Assembly: GCA_051453625.1 (NCBI GenBank)
Contig: JBOZIK010000001.1
Coordinates: 50,072,405-50,096,521, forward strand
Length of the DNA: 24,117 nt
DNA from: Welwitschia mirabilis
Lineage: Eukaryota > Gnetophyta > Gnetopsida > Welwitschiales
Direction of reading: 5' to 3'
The notes beneath the pieces were generated by a model that worked only from the letters and a program-made list of their open reading frames with translations, did no database searches and was not told the origin of the DNA. The position numbers and the translations under genes were made by a program. Shown here one piece after another: positions 10,811 to 21,400 of this stretch (positions within the stretch are counted from its first letter, which is position 1; each line of letters starts with the position of its first letter).

Positions 10811-10912
10811 GTGGATCCGACCTAACCCAGGCCTAAATAAATAATACATAGGTTATGTGGAAATTCCCATTATGCATTTTTATTTAAATAAACATTTTCT
10901 AAAAAAAAAAAC
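10811..10912 (+). repeat. Direct repeat A, left copy
   Basis: Begins GTGGATCCGACCTAACC and ends in an A-rich tract. It aligns, at roughly three quarters identity by eye, with 15584-15687, including shared GCCTAAATAAA and TATTTAAATA blocks. The two copies are in the same orientation with starts 4773 bases apart. Confidence 0.7.
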
Positions 10913-11039
10913 CAAGAAACCTTCTTTTAATGTCAAGTCCAAGAGACGAGACTTAGACATTGCATAATTGCTAGAACATGCCTCTAACATAGCATCAAAG
11001 CACATAGCTCCTAAAGTCACATAAAAAAACTAGAAATAG

Positions 11040-11133
11040 AGGCTTACACATAGATATAGTACCACATAACTTATAGACACACATATGCTTACACAAAGAT
11101 GCTCACACAAAGCCAAAAGATCACACAAAGAAC
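11040..11133 (+). repeat. Degenerate CACACAAAG repeats
   Basis: Four to five imperfect copies of a unit like GCTYACACAAAGAT lie just left of the LINE, at spacings of about 14 to 30 bases. Confidence 0.6.
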
Positions 11134-11136
11134 CTT

Positions 11137-11154
11137 GACACTTCTTATGATGTT
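11137..11154 (+). repeat. Left arm of 18-bp inverted repeat flanking the LINE
   Basis: GACACTTCTTATGATGTT is the exact reverse complement of 14077-14094. The two arms sit directly outside the LINE at its 5' truncation point and its poly(A) tail. Confidence 0.95.
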
Positions 11155-11159
11155 GTTTT

Positions 11160-14074
11160 TATATGAAATTGCTTAAGTTAGTTCTTGATAAGTTTGACTA
11201 TGTGAAAGGTTTTGTAATTTTTGGTGTGAAGATTCAGAATTTCTCAATGATATTTAATCGAGTTGGGATAGCTTCTCGTTCTGCAATACCATGGCAAATT
11301 TACACAAGAAAATGCAACTCACTAAACAAGCTCTTAAAACTAGATTCTCTTTTGATACCAGAAGGCTAAGGTAATGTGTTTAAAATGCTTAAATTGAACT
11401 TTCAGCCATTCAAAAGCAACTAAATTCTTCCCTCTAGCTTTTGGGCCTCGTTCAGAAAGAAAAAGCTTCTTCTCTAGCATTCAAAAAGTTTCTTTAGTAG
11501 CAATTCCTGCTTAACAAGCAAAAAGCAAAAATTAGATGGGCCTCTGATGGAGACCTTAATTCAGCATATTTTCATGCATGTCTAAAGAAAAGGAGTCATC
11601 TTTTTGCGATTGGTGCTCTCTATGATGCTAATGGCATATTTCTAGGTAATCAGAGAAGATCCATCAAAATATCATCTCCTATTTCCAAGGCCTACCAGGT
11701 AATGAGAGAAGAGTATCCGACTTGGATCATTCAACCCTATCTGCTGGTCCTTTAATTTCAGAACAACATTGTATTAACTTATGTAAGTCAATCTTAACCG
11801 AAGTGATTAGAAATGCCTTTTTCCTATTTGTAATGACAAATCCCCAGGGTCTGATGGTTTCTCAGCAAAATGTTTTAAATTGTCTTGGAATATCATTGGA
11901 GAAGATGTATGTAAAGCTATTAAAAACTTTTTCTGTGATATTAGCATGCCAAAAAACATCAATTCCATAATCATTATTCTAATTCCTAAATCAAATTGCC
12001 CCATTGTGGCCTCGGACTATAGACCAATTACTTGCTGTAATGTAATCTACAAAGTCATTTCTCTTATAATTGCTTAAAGACTCAAAAGAGTGATTGATAA
12101 TATTGTAGCAGATGATCAAGGGGCCTTCATTCCCCATTGAAGTATTATCCATAACATTCTATTAGCACAAGAGCGTGTCCAACATTATGCCAAAAAAAGG
12201 ATCAACTCAAGATGTGCCCTCAAGTTGGACCTTAAGAGGGCTTATGACTCAGTCTCTTGGCCCTTTTTATTTAATTTGTTAGAGGGCCTAGCTTTCCCAT
12301 TCAAACTGATTAAGTGGATAAAAGCTTGTGTTTCCACCCCTTTCTACTTAATTCTTATCAATGGGGGGCTGGTTGGTTACTTCCCGGGAAAGAGGGGTCT
12401 AAGGTAAGGCAATCCTTTATCCCCTTACCTTTTCTCACTTACTATGGAATACTTCTCCAGGAGCCTTAAGAAGTTGGCTCAAAACCCCATTTTCCCCTTC
12501 CATCCTAAATGTAATAGGCTGCAAATTACTCATTTGAGTTATGCTGAGGATCTTTTTGTTTTCAGCAAAGGCGATGATGGTTCCATCTGTTTATTGAAAT
12601 TAGTCTTAGACCATTTCTTAGAGGTGAAGGGTCTTGAGGAAAATTTTTCTAAAAGTCAGGCCTTCTTTTGATGAATAACCCAGGGGTAAAAGGATAGATT
12701 CCTTCAGTTGCTAGGTTTTACAGAAGGTATCCTTTTGGTTAAATATCTTGGTGTGCCTCTCAACTCAAAAAAACTTTCTAGTGCAGATTGTCTCCCTCTT
12801 ATTCTCAGGGTAACAAGGAAAATTAGATCATGGACTTCTAAGTTCTTATCTTATGCAGGAAGACTTGTTTTAATTAAGGCAGTCCTCCAATCTTTATCCT
12901 CCTTCTGGTGTAGTGTTTTCATCATTTCAAACAAGATCCTTCACAAAATAAATTCTCTTTGTAGAAGGTTTCTTTAGACAGGGAATTCAGATCACTCCAA
13001 AAAAGCCCCTTTTACATGACAAATACTGGTGAAACCAAAGATAGTAGGGAGTCTGGGTCTAACAGATTCCATTCTGATGAATAAAGCCTTGGTGTTCACC
13101 CAACTTTGGGACTTAGCGCTCAACAAGGATACTCTATGGATTAAAGGATGTAATGAGTATTATTTCAAAGAAACAAATATCTGGCAGTACCAAATAAAAC
13201 CCAATACTTTGTGGTTCATCAAAAAAATTATGAAACTTAGACATCTTTTAGATGGCTGTGTGTAGGTTACTGCTGATTCGATGATAAGGAAAGTAGCTGG
13301 TACTCCTTTCTCCATTTACTCAATTTATCTTCATTTTGGCGGTCAAGACCCAAAGGTAGATTGGTATTATTTGGTCTGGAATCGCTTTGCTGTTCCAAAA
13401 TACTCCTTTATCTCATGGTTACCCTACCATAACAGACTATTTACCAAAGATAGACTTTTCAAGATAGGCATCCAGACTGACCCAATGCGTGCTTTATGTG
13501 GTTTGGGTGAAGAATCAAGAAAACATCTCCTTTTCGAATGCCCCCCATGTGCCCTTCTTCTCCGGTCTGCAATGAGCCTAATTCACCTTCACCCCCAGCA
13601 GTCTCTTGGAATGATCTTCTCACCTAGTTTAAGATTAGATTTAGGATAAAGTCTGCCTAGCATAGCATCCCTAAATTCATTTTCTCTGCCTATATCTATC
13701 ACGTTTGGCAAGGTAGAAATGACAAAATTTTCAGATAGAGGCTTTGAAGTCCCTCAAATTATCAAGGAAATCAAGTTTCAACTTTTCTGCAAACTGTCGT
13801 CTATTCATCAGCTAAAAAGCTCTCATTAAAATCGTTCGTGGTACCAGCTTATTGGCATATCCCCTAAATTTCTGGGAAGGAATCCAAATGTTTAGTTTAG
13901 GAGTAATCTAGGCTTCGGCATATTCCTAGGTCCTTGCTTTAGTATCATCAGTGATGTAATCTAGGCTTCGACTGTCCCAACCTGCTGATTTTATTCCCCA
14001 TGTTTTTTGTATGAGTTGTACTTTCAACGATCCAGCAATGAAATTCCCTCAATTTTTATTCATTCGAAAAAAAA
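11160..14074 (+). mobile_element. 5'-truncated L1-type LINE with decayed ORF2
   Basis: A non-LTR retrotransposon whose ORF2 can be followed across several frames. The pre-RT linker includes KAKIRWASDGDLNSAYFHA (11528-11584). RT fingers include DYRPITCCNVIYKVIS (12019-12066). RT palm includes LKLDLKRAYDSVSWPFLFNL (12217-12280), GLR-stop-GNPLSP (about 12396-12425) and LSYAEDLFVFSKGD (12535-12576). The thumb region includes VKYLGVPLNSKKL. A zinc-binding zf-RVT region (13370-13570) has PKYSFISWLPYHNRLFTKDR and a C..H....C array. The C-terminal tail includes YHVWQGRNDKIFR (about 13700). A non-coding 3' end closes with eight A (14067-14074). The endonuclease is absent, so the copy is 5' truncated. 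YADD is YAED, the first Cys of the zinc knuckle is Arg, and there are several stops and frameshifts, so it is inactive. It is better preserved than the LINE at 19290-21400. Confidence 0.88.
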
Positions 14075-14076
14075 GA

Positions 14077-14094
14077 AACATCATAAGAAGTGTC
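14077..14094 (+). repeat. Right arm of 18-bp inverted repeat flanking the LINE
   Basis: AACATCATAAGAAGTGTC follows the LINE poly(A) and is the exact reverse complement of 11137-11154. A LINE target-site duplication should be a direct repeat, so this is not a normal one. Confidence 0.95.
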
Positions 14095-14289
14095 TCATAC
14101 CACTTTTTATAACATTATTTTACATGAAATTACATGACAAAATTAATCATAATGGGATGTGGTTAAAACAAGCTCCCAACCTGTAAGTAAGGAATTGGTA
14201 ACTTTAATCTCCCCACCACATAGTCTATTTATAAAGTTTTAAGAAAACATATACAAATGTTAAAGCAATGTTTGAGATACACCTATATT

Positions 14290-15450
14290 ACAACAACAAT
14301 TGACACTAGGTGTCTCATGGCGTTGCGAGGGGAGAAACTGGATGAGTTTGTATGAATGAGAATGGACACGTATTGGGACTTTCATATACGTATTCCGCGA
14401 TGGAACACTTGTCATATGCGACTCGACTGCAACTGCTAACCCAATCTTTCATCAATCCTACGGAGATCAGGCTAGTAAAGAATGCTGGCAAATGTCTGAT
14501 CTTCTTTCTCTGCACCATTTCTCCTCTTTACGTCTCTGCTTCTTTTTATTTGGAATTTCAAATTCCAAGGATTTCATCGACGTTTGTAGAGATTTCTGGT
14601 ATAAAAATTCTGGCCAAAGGAAAGTGGACAGATTCTGGACTTGCGAGTCTGGTCGTCCATACAGCTCTGCTTGCAGGGATGACCTTTCTCTTTTTATTCG
14701 TTTTACAGTAACTGCCGAACTTTTAATCTTTTTACTGTAACCCCACTTGTTGTACCATTAAAGACACAAGCCTTCTCTTTGTCTCACAGATTGCTGTAGA
14801 GTCTTCATCCACCGCCCCAAACGCGCAAACGACAATCTTTTCGAGGCAAAATTCTGGTCCTACTTCTAAAATCTTGACTGAAAAATCAAAGTCCTGCACC
14901 TCTGAAGAGACTTCCGCAGAATCGCGGGGCTCGAGGAGCTGCATCCTCGTGCAGCCGTCATGAGAGAAACATTTCACCACCAATTTCAATGAGCTCATTT
15001 GTGCTTTCAAGTTTCAACGATGGTGCGTCTCTGCTTCCTCTTGCTTGCTGAAGCGGGTAAACTAAACCAAAAACCCCAGGTATCTTCGTCTAAAACCTTC
15101 GCAGTTACCTCCTCGATCCATGGAATCTAATCGACAAAACAGAGATCCATGAAGAAGTCATTTGCCAAACACTGCTTTCCAATAAAATTGGAAATCAAGG
15201 TCACCAGCCTCAATAGCCACGGAAGCCGCCTGATTCGCCATGGATTTCTGCATAGAGCAACTGACAATGGTGTGGAGAGTTGCAAAGGAGAACACTGAGA
15301 TGGCTCTCACTAATTTTCTGTGATTTTTGCACTACCCATTTTCTCCATCCTCACCTGCGTCGCCACGTCTATGGTTTCTCGTTACTTTTGTAATTGCATG
15401 ATTCTCATGCCTCTCTGAACTCCACCAGCTTTGTTTTGGTACCAATTATG
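14290..15450. other. GC-richer segment, possible gene fragment, unassigned
   Basis: This stretch is clearly richer in GC and CpG than its surroundings, like the RING gene locus, and could hold a captured or decayed host gene. No open frame exceeds 120 codons. On the minus strand 14732-15010 gives a 92-residue frame containing DGCTRMQLLEPRDSAEVSSE and VKILEVGPEFCLEKIV, vaguely like the leucine-rich N-terminus of group III WRKY factors. At 14315-14518 a minus-strand frame has C-x7-C (SSCSRVAYDKCS) as in group III WRKY zinc fingers. The diagnostic WRKYGQK heptapeptide is absent and both resemblances may be chance. Other fragments are WIEEVTAKVLDEDTWGFW at about 15065-15125 (minus) and a 119-residue plus-strand frame at 14352-14711. 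I do not recognise either. Confidence 0.3.
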
Positions 15451-15583
15451 GGATCTAAATCACTTAAGCACAGAGTTAGGGTTATGACAGGTTGCATGCA
15501 CATTTCAAACTTGTGCTGTGCATTTCATTTGTACACTTCATTTAATATGAGATAAAAGGCTATTTAGCCCGCTCCCAATATGT

Positions 15584-15687
15584 GTGGATCTAACCTAACC
15601 TAAGCCTAAATAAAATGTACATAATGCATGTGGGCATTGCCATGATGCATTTTATTTAAATATACATATTTTAAAAACTAAAACCCA
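15584..15687 (+). repeat. Direct repeat A, right copy
   Basis: Begins GTGGATCTAACCTAACC and is the diverged partner of 10811-10912. It directly abuts the truncated C-terminal WW motif of the main hAT relic. Confidence 0.7.
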
Positions 15688-15694
15688 TTAGTAC

Positions 15695-18060
15695 CCACTT
15701 GACAAGAGCTTACAGTTTTGGGCTCTATGGCCATATACATTCCACCAATCCATTACAATTTACATATTCTAATGACTACGAAAGAAAAGTTATAAAATAA
15801 GAAATCAAACAAAGTAAACTTTGTATTGAAAATTTGAAACATGAAAATCTTTTTATATGGATCTTTTGTTTATGCTACTCTTGCTATACGAATACTATGT
15901 AGGAGGGTGTGTCACACTCTTGTACAAGGACAACTCATCTCCTATAGCATCTCTATCAGTATCATCTTTGTCAAACTTATACATGACCTCAAACAAGCCT
16001 CTAGGAATGTTTACTGGCAAATTTAAATTACCAGATCAATATTTTGGATTTAGCACATAGCCTATTGCACATAAGTCTGTCTGCATTTGATTGATTCATC
16101 TATCATGAATTATCTTCTCAATTTCTTTATATTTATCTTATTCATGTTCATTTTTAAAATATGTACAAATATCATCTTTTACATTTATCACTTAATGATA
16201 GATCCACCTCATAATGCTAACATCATCGCTATCCACCTTTTTGAGAAAGAGCTTCAAAGTCAAATCAACCTAAAAAAGAAACAAAACAATTATCTTAACA
16301 AAGACAAAACATGCTAAATGAAAGTGTCATTATGACATTGCACAAAAAAAAAAAAGAAATAAAATTTACAAAGAAAAAACCACAATGAGTTTGTTACCTT
16401 TATGACAATCTTAACCCTTTTCCAATAGTTTGGATCCATGGTGTTCTTGGTAGAATCTTTTCTCTTTTCAGGTTTGTTGCTTGTTTGCCACTCCTTATCA
16501 ATAAACATGGATCCCAAGCCATGTCTTAACTCATATAAGTTTTCTGAAAGGATGAAATGTGTGACAAATATAGTAGTAGTACGTCTAACAATTTCTTTAC
16601 CACTAGTGAATTTTAGCATGTAATTATGAACAATGCTAGATCCTTCATAGAAGACATTAGAAATTCTCTTACTAATTTTAATAGCCTAAACATGAATTCT
16701 AATAAAAACACATTATTGCATGTCAATTTCTATTGTGTTATTAATTAGAATAATAATAGTAAAATATAAACTAAGAATATTAAGTTAAGAAATTAATTAA
16801 ACTATATTCAAGTTTAAACTCACAACTTGAATCCATAATATTTTTTGAATATCCTCTAGAATGAGATATAATTAGTGAGTTACACATGAAAACTAGTAGA
16901 CATGGAAAAATCTATTCATAAGCATCTTACTAGCAGCCACAAGATTAGAAACATTATCTATAATGACTTATAGGAAATGTAACAACATAAAAGTATAATT
17001 TGCAGTGCATTTTACTATGCAATTTTAATTAACTAGGTAACAAAGAATTATCTAAAAGAATAAAAATTCAAAATACATGGATTAAATACTAATAAAAGTA
17101 TAAACCTATAGCACATTCCTTCCCCAAATTCCTTGATAACTCCAACCAATAATTCATGTAAGCACTCTATAGTGTTTTGTTCTTTAGATGTATCAATATA
17201 CTTAAGGAACATTATTCCTACATATGATGCCAGTTAAAAATTGTACAAAGAATGATCTATAATGTCACTTAATCCATCATAAATGATAGTGCATCCACTA
17301 TCAGTACATTCCTGTCTATTCATTTAAGGAGTCATGAATATTAGCTTTTACATCTTACAATAGACTGATTGAGATATCTCTATTGATAGTAGTAATAACT
17401 CTCTAAGGAATAAGATATTGAATGATATGGAATGACATGTTATAGAAACAAAAATACTAACTAATTACCTCTCTTGCACATGCATGCTTTTATTCATCAT
17501 AACTATCTCGAGTTTATTTCATACCTAGGCCTATACGAGATTGATTAAGTGCATCAAGAATCATGCAAACACCACTACTTGTGTTATTACACCTTGTGCT
17601 TTTAGTGATTTGTCGATCATTTTATTTTTTTTCCTTCCAAAGAAGGATGTGATTGTGAATGAATTACACAAATTACTTGATCAACATATTTATCAATTAT
17701 TATCTAGCTAATTCTAGTTGAATATGCTACTTGATTTGCTACTTATTCTTTACAAGATAGCAAGTTGCTACATTCATTAGTAATCATGTCCTCCATTTTT
17801 CTCTTCTTTTCTTTAACTACTTTTATTTTCATGATTTCAACTTTGTATTTATCAATGACATCTTAAGGTGCAAGTTGAATTTTCCATCATAAGGTAGAAC
17901 ATCCTGACCTCTTATCATTGATAAGTGTAAATTTAATCTTATCATTCTAGAAAATATGCTTCTTTTAAAAGAAATGCAAACAACATTTGTTCTGTTGGTC
18001 GGGTCTTGAACACATTATAACCACATTATGTCTCTTCCATTAGACATGCTAATTTCCTAT
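15695..18060 (-). pseudogene. hAT transposase relic, BED finger to WW motif
   Basis: A cut-and-paste transposase of the hAT superfamily in the normal domain order. A BED-finger trace is CISFKRSIFSRMIRLNLHLS (about 17920-18000). A basic linker is KEKKRKMEDMIT (about 17785-17820). A DUF659-like part includes GCTIIYDGLSDIIDHSLYNF (about 17230-17295) and KYIDTSKEQNTIECLHELL (about 17145-17205). VIIDNVSNLVAASKMLMNRF is at about 16910-16970, then LEDIQKILWI, then an intron. After the intron come ISKRISNVFYEGSSIVHNYM, GKEIVRRTTTIFVTHFILSE and PNYWKRVKIVIKV (16390-16680). LCAIGYVLNPKY is near 16060. DWWNVYGHRA (about 15725-15755) is the conserved WW motif of the C-terminus. The catalytic frame is broken by stops, so it is not active. 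Its expected C-terminus continues, with a 5-kb interruption, at 10510. Confidence 0.82.
16686..16823 (-). other. Intron in the hAT relic
   Basis: The minus strand shows GTGAGT at 16823 and TTTAG ending at 16686, 138 bases apart. The hAT-like protein sequence stops at the first (LEDIQKILWIQV) and resumes at the second (AIKISKRISNVFYEG). The match to the family across the junction supports a real intron. Confidence 0.6.
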
Positions 18061-19289
18061 GGTTTTACTTGTTAAAAGTAGAAAATAAGAAACATTTTAT
18101 AAAATGAATGATATTTTAAATGAAGAAGTTTTTGTAACAGAGCCAGAAACCCTAACCAAAAAGGGAGAAAATCAAAAACAAAAATAAAAACTCAAAACAC
18201 CTTAATAAGACATTGTACGCCTTGAATACAAATTAGGGGAAAAAAAGCCAAAATCAAAATTTATAAGGTTCTATCTTCATATGCTTAGATTTTGTAATAC
18301 TAAAAACACTATGAGAATAAATTTCATTATAAAATAAAATAAAATGACATACCTTTCTTGCTAAAATGTCTAAAATGTGAATGATTAATGGGGGAAAAAA
18401 ATCTTAAGTTACCTTTGAAAATGACCATCATAGTGAGAGAACTACACTAGATATTCATTACAAGAGAAATGCATCAATGTAGGAGAAGGAATCAAAAGAA
18501 TGGGAGAGGGGAGCAATCCCTATGTTCTGGTTTTTAACATCATTTCTCTATTTTTGTTGTAGACAAAATTTTACAAAATTGTGCCATTATAAGATGCAAG
18601 TATGTCAGTTTTTCTTTTTGTGTCAGTTTTTCTTTTTGTGCAATTATAGCTTATTATGTAATGCCATGTAATAGTTTATTATACAACTAAAAAATTGCAT
18701 GAAATTTCACCTATTATGGTAATAAAAATCACTTCTTAAAAGATGAACAAAAGGGTACAACTTTTTTAGTATTCCATACTTTCTAAAATAGTTTTTCCAA
18801 ATAATGATAATAATACCAAAACCTTAAGATTATCAAATACTAAAATTCAAGACTAGAGTTTCAATTAAGTCATAGCTAAAGCTTTATCATTTCATTAAAT
18901 AGAACTCGAAAAACATAATAAAAGCTATTTATTTACTCAAAATGTTTATAAAAATTTCAAGTATTCTTATAATGAAATACTTGTAATCAAGACTAGATTC
19001 ATTAATGAGGTACCTCCTTTATTATTTAAAAATAAAAAAGAAACGAAAAAAATCCCTATTCATAAGGATAGGTTTAAGACTTTCTTCATTCTTTTACATT
19101 GTTATTTTTATTATTACAAATTTAAAAGTTTTGGAAGTTATTAAAAAGTACAAAGTTAGCCAAAAAAGAAAAGAAAAGCTACTCTTAAAATTAAGTTTTT
19201 TCCCCTTTTGGGTTGAAAAAATTTTTTAAATTTCAAAAAAAATAATAGATAGATTACAATGCTAATTAATGAGGATCCCAAATAGGAGG
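18061..19289. other. AT-rich stretch, no gene recognised
   Basis: This should include the 5' end and upstream flank of the hAT element, but no clear terminal inverted repeat was found. A short lysine-rich plus-strand frame at 19005-19229 is a composition artefact. Confidence 0.4.
18603..18638 (+). repeat. 18-bp perfect tandem duplication
   Basis: TGTCAGTTTTTCTTTTTG is repeated exactly back to back (18603-18620, 18621-18638). Confidence 0.95.
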
Positions 19290-21400
19290 AAAGCATCAAA
19301 TAAAGAGTTGTAAAAAGAGAGAATAGAAATCATATAAAATTTGGAACTTAGTTACTATGAACAAGAGCATGCTTAGAAGAGGAAGAAAAGGAGTTAAATG
19401 TCTCATTATTGAAAATACCTTTGTTTTAGAGCTTTCATAGTTCAAATAAAACCATAATAAATGGAGGACCATTTCTACTTGCAAGGCATTATTGAGTGCA
19501 CTAAGGCCAATAAGAGCTAAGATTTTACAAATGTGATGTTAACCCAAAGAGAAACTAGCATATTTTCAAGTAGAAGCATCTATCCAATAGGACTAAAATG
19601 TGTGGACAAGAGATTCTTCTATGCCATAGTGAAGACAAAGGAACATATAACTTGTAAAATAAAAAAGTCTAACCACCAAGACGAAGCCCATTATGGAGAA
19701 GTAACTTACTAAAGATTTGAATTTATAAGAAGTGAAAAGCCCCTAATTTAGGAAAACAAACTTTTTTAAAAGTCCTTTAAGAGTTAAATTTGCGAAATTA
19801 TATTCATGCACAAGAAGATTGGCTATTTTCAAACTATAGATCCTTCATAAAAATAGAATACATGTGTCTAAAATTGTAATCATTCTTTCAAATCTAAATG
19901 TCACGATTATTTTGAGTAGTTTAAAACATATGAAGAGAAGTAAGATGGAAATATTATAGATAATAAGAATTTCTTTTATTACTAAAAAGACTGAATTTTG
20001 TATTAGATTTGAGACCAATTAAGCAAGAGCTCAAATGATGATACAAAACATATTTAATATCCATAATGCCATTCTAACAAAAGGAAAAAACCAATTTTCT
20101 CCACTAGGGTGCCTTCCTTATTATTAAGCTTAAGGCATCACCAAAGAGAAGTGTTTCAATGAATAAGAAAGTAAACATCTAGTATTGAGCCAAGAATTCA
20201 AAATATCCTTAAGACATAAGAAATAATATAGTGTAATGGAAGTAGGTTAATATGTATCTACTAAAAGGATAAGGATGGCTAAGCTTTCCTATCAAGAAAA
20301 AGAGTAGAATAAATAGAATTTATCATAGAAACATTCTAATATATGTCCACATTACTAATCTCAATTATCTAATGAGTAGCAAGGACTTTACATTGATGAA
20401 ATATTTTCTTTATGCTTAAGTGTTCTAGATCTTTAGGATGAGTTCATACATCCTAAGAAACTTTGATAAATGCATTGTAATGAGGATCTTTAGAATCCCA
20501 GAGAAAAAAAATTCTAATAAGCTTATTGCAAAAGGATTTAAAGTGAGCTACACATTTGGAATAGAATACATGGGTGGTAGTAAGGATTCTATCACAGATA
20601 ATAGTTTTCTAGTAAAGACAGATCTCTCAAGAGTCTGCTTTAAGTCTTTTAATGAAACTTTTAAATAACTCATGATAACAACTACAAAAGAGAGATACTA
20701 AAGCTGAAGACATATCATGAACCTTAAAAACATCACCTGATATAATGTTGTACCCCGAATAGTCTTGGTAATTATTGATAATTTTGGAAGCAATGTCAAA
20801 GGGAGTATTGCAAAATAAGAAGAATATTATAAATTATATAACTAGCCAAATTGATTGGGAAGAAAAAGACCATGAAAAAATTCCTAAAATCAAGTAGAAC
20901 TTAATGAGATTATCCAAAGAAACCATGATCATGACAAATAAATAAGGATTCAATGGTCAGCCTTGATGAACTAACCTCTTTAATTGAATGGAAGCAAATA
21001 TCCATTAATATAGACTTAAACATAAGCATCTAAGAAAAGAATCTTAATGTGTTAAATAAAGCCTTCTCTGAATCCAAGTTATTAGAGAATTTTTAAAATA
21101 AAATTCCATAAAATTTTATCATAAGCTTTAGATTAATCAATATTTAGAAAAATAAAATCTTGATTAAGTTGGAATTTTACTTTCAAGCTTTAACTATACC
21201 AATAATATTACTTAAAATAAAGAAATCCCTAATGACAATAGTTTGTTTTAGTTAGATGATTATGGAGAGAATAAATTTATTTAACGTATGAGCTAGGGAT
21301 TTGGTATTTCTCTTGTATGAGGTATTTAATGAGGTCATAGGCCACTAATCTTTGGTTTTTATCTCCACTAATCAAAAGAAAAACTCAAGTTCTAAATTGA
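19290..21400 (-). mobile_element. Second, heavily decayed LINE (RT to zinc knuckle)
   Basis: The minus strand carries a non-LTR retrotransposon ORF2 in pieces. RT fingers: SLNTSYKRNTKSLAHTLNKF (about 21270-21345). RT palm: FIFLNID, then SKAYDKILWNFILKIL and LGFREGFI (about 21050-21165), followed by INGYLLPFN near 20995. A thumb/linker trace is NKLIRIFFSGILKI (about 20470-20530). The zinc-binding zf-RVT region is CHYGIESLVHTF and SCPIG (about 19570-19645), close to C..C...ES..H.F..CP. The YADD motif is not recognisable, and many stops and shifts interrupt it. It is much older than the plus-strand LINE and runs in the opposite orientation. The 3' end and poly(A) are not identifiable, so the left border is approximate. 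Confidence 0.7.

Noticed and set aside
11040-11133. CRISPR-like array suggested by repeated CACACAAAG units
   Set aside because: The units are degenerate with irregular short spacing and no unique spacers, and the DNA is of plant nuclear type.
14302-14314. GACACTAGGTGTC palindrome and repeated GTGTCTCAT near 14090 and 14309, considered as ends of a small inverted-repeat element
   Set aside because: GTGTCTCAT occurs as direct, not inverted, copies and no matching terminal repeats or target duplication were found.
15841-16317. Plus-strand frames of 61-76 codons
   Set aside because: They are antisense to the hAT transposase relic.
20438-20668. Plus-strand 76-codon frame
   Set aside because: It is antisense to the second LINE, and its opposite strand matches the RT thumb/linker.
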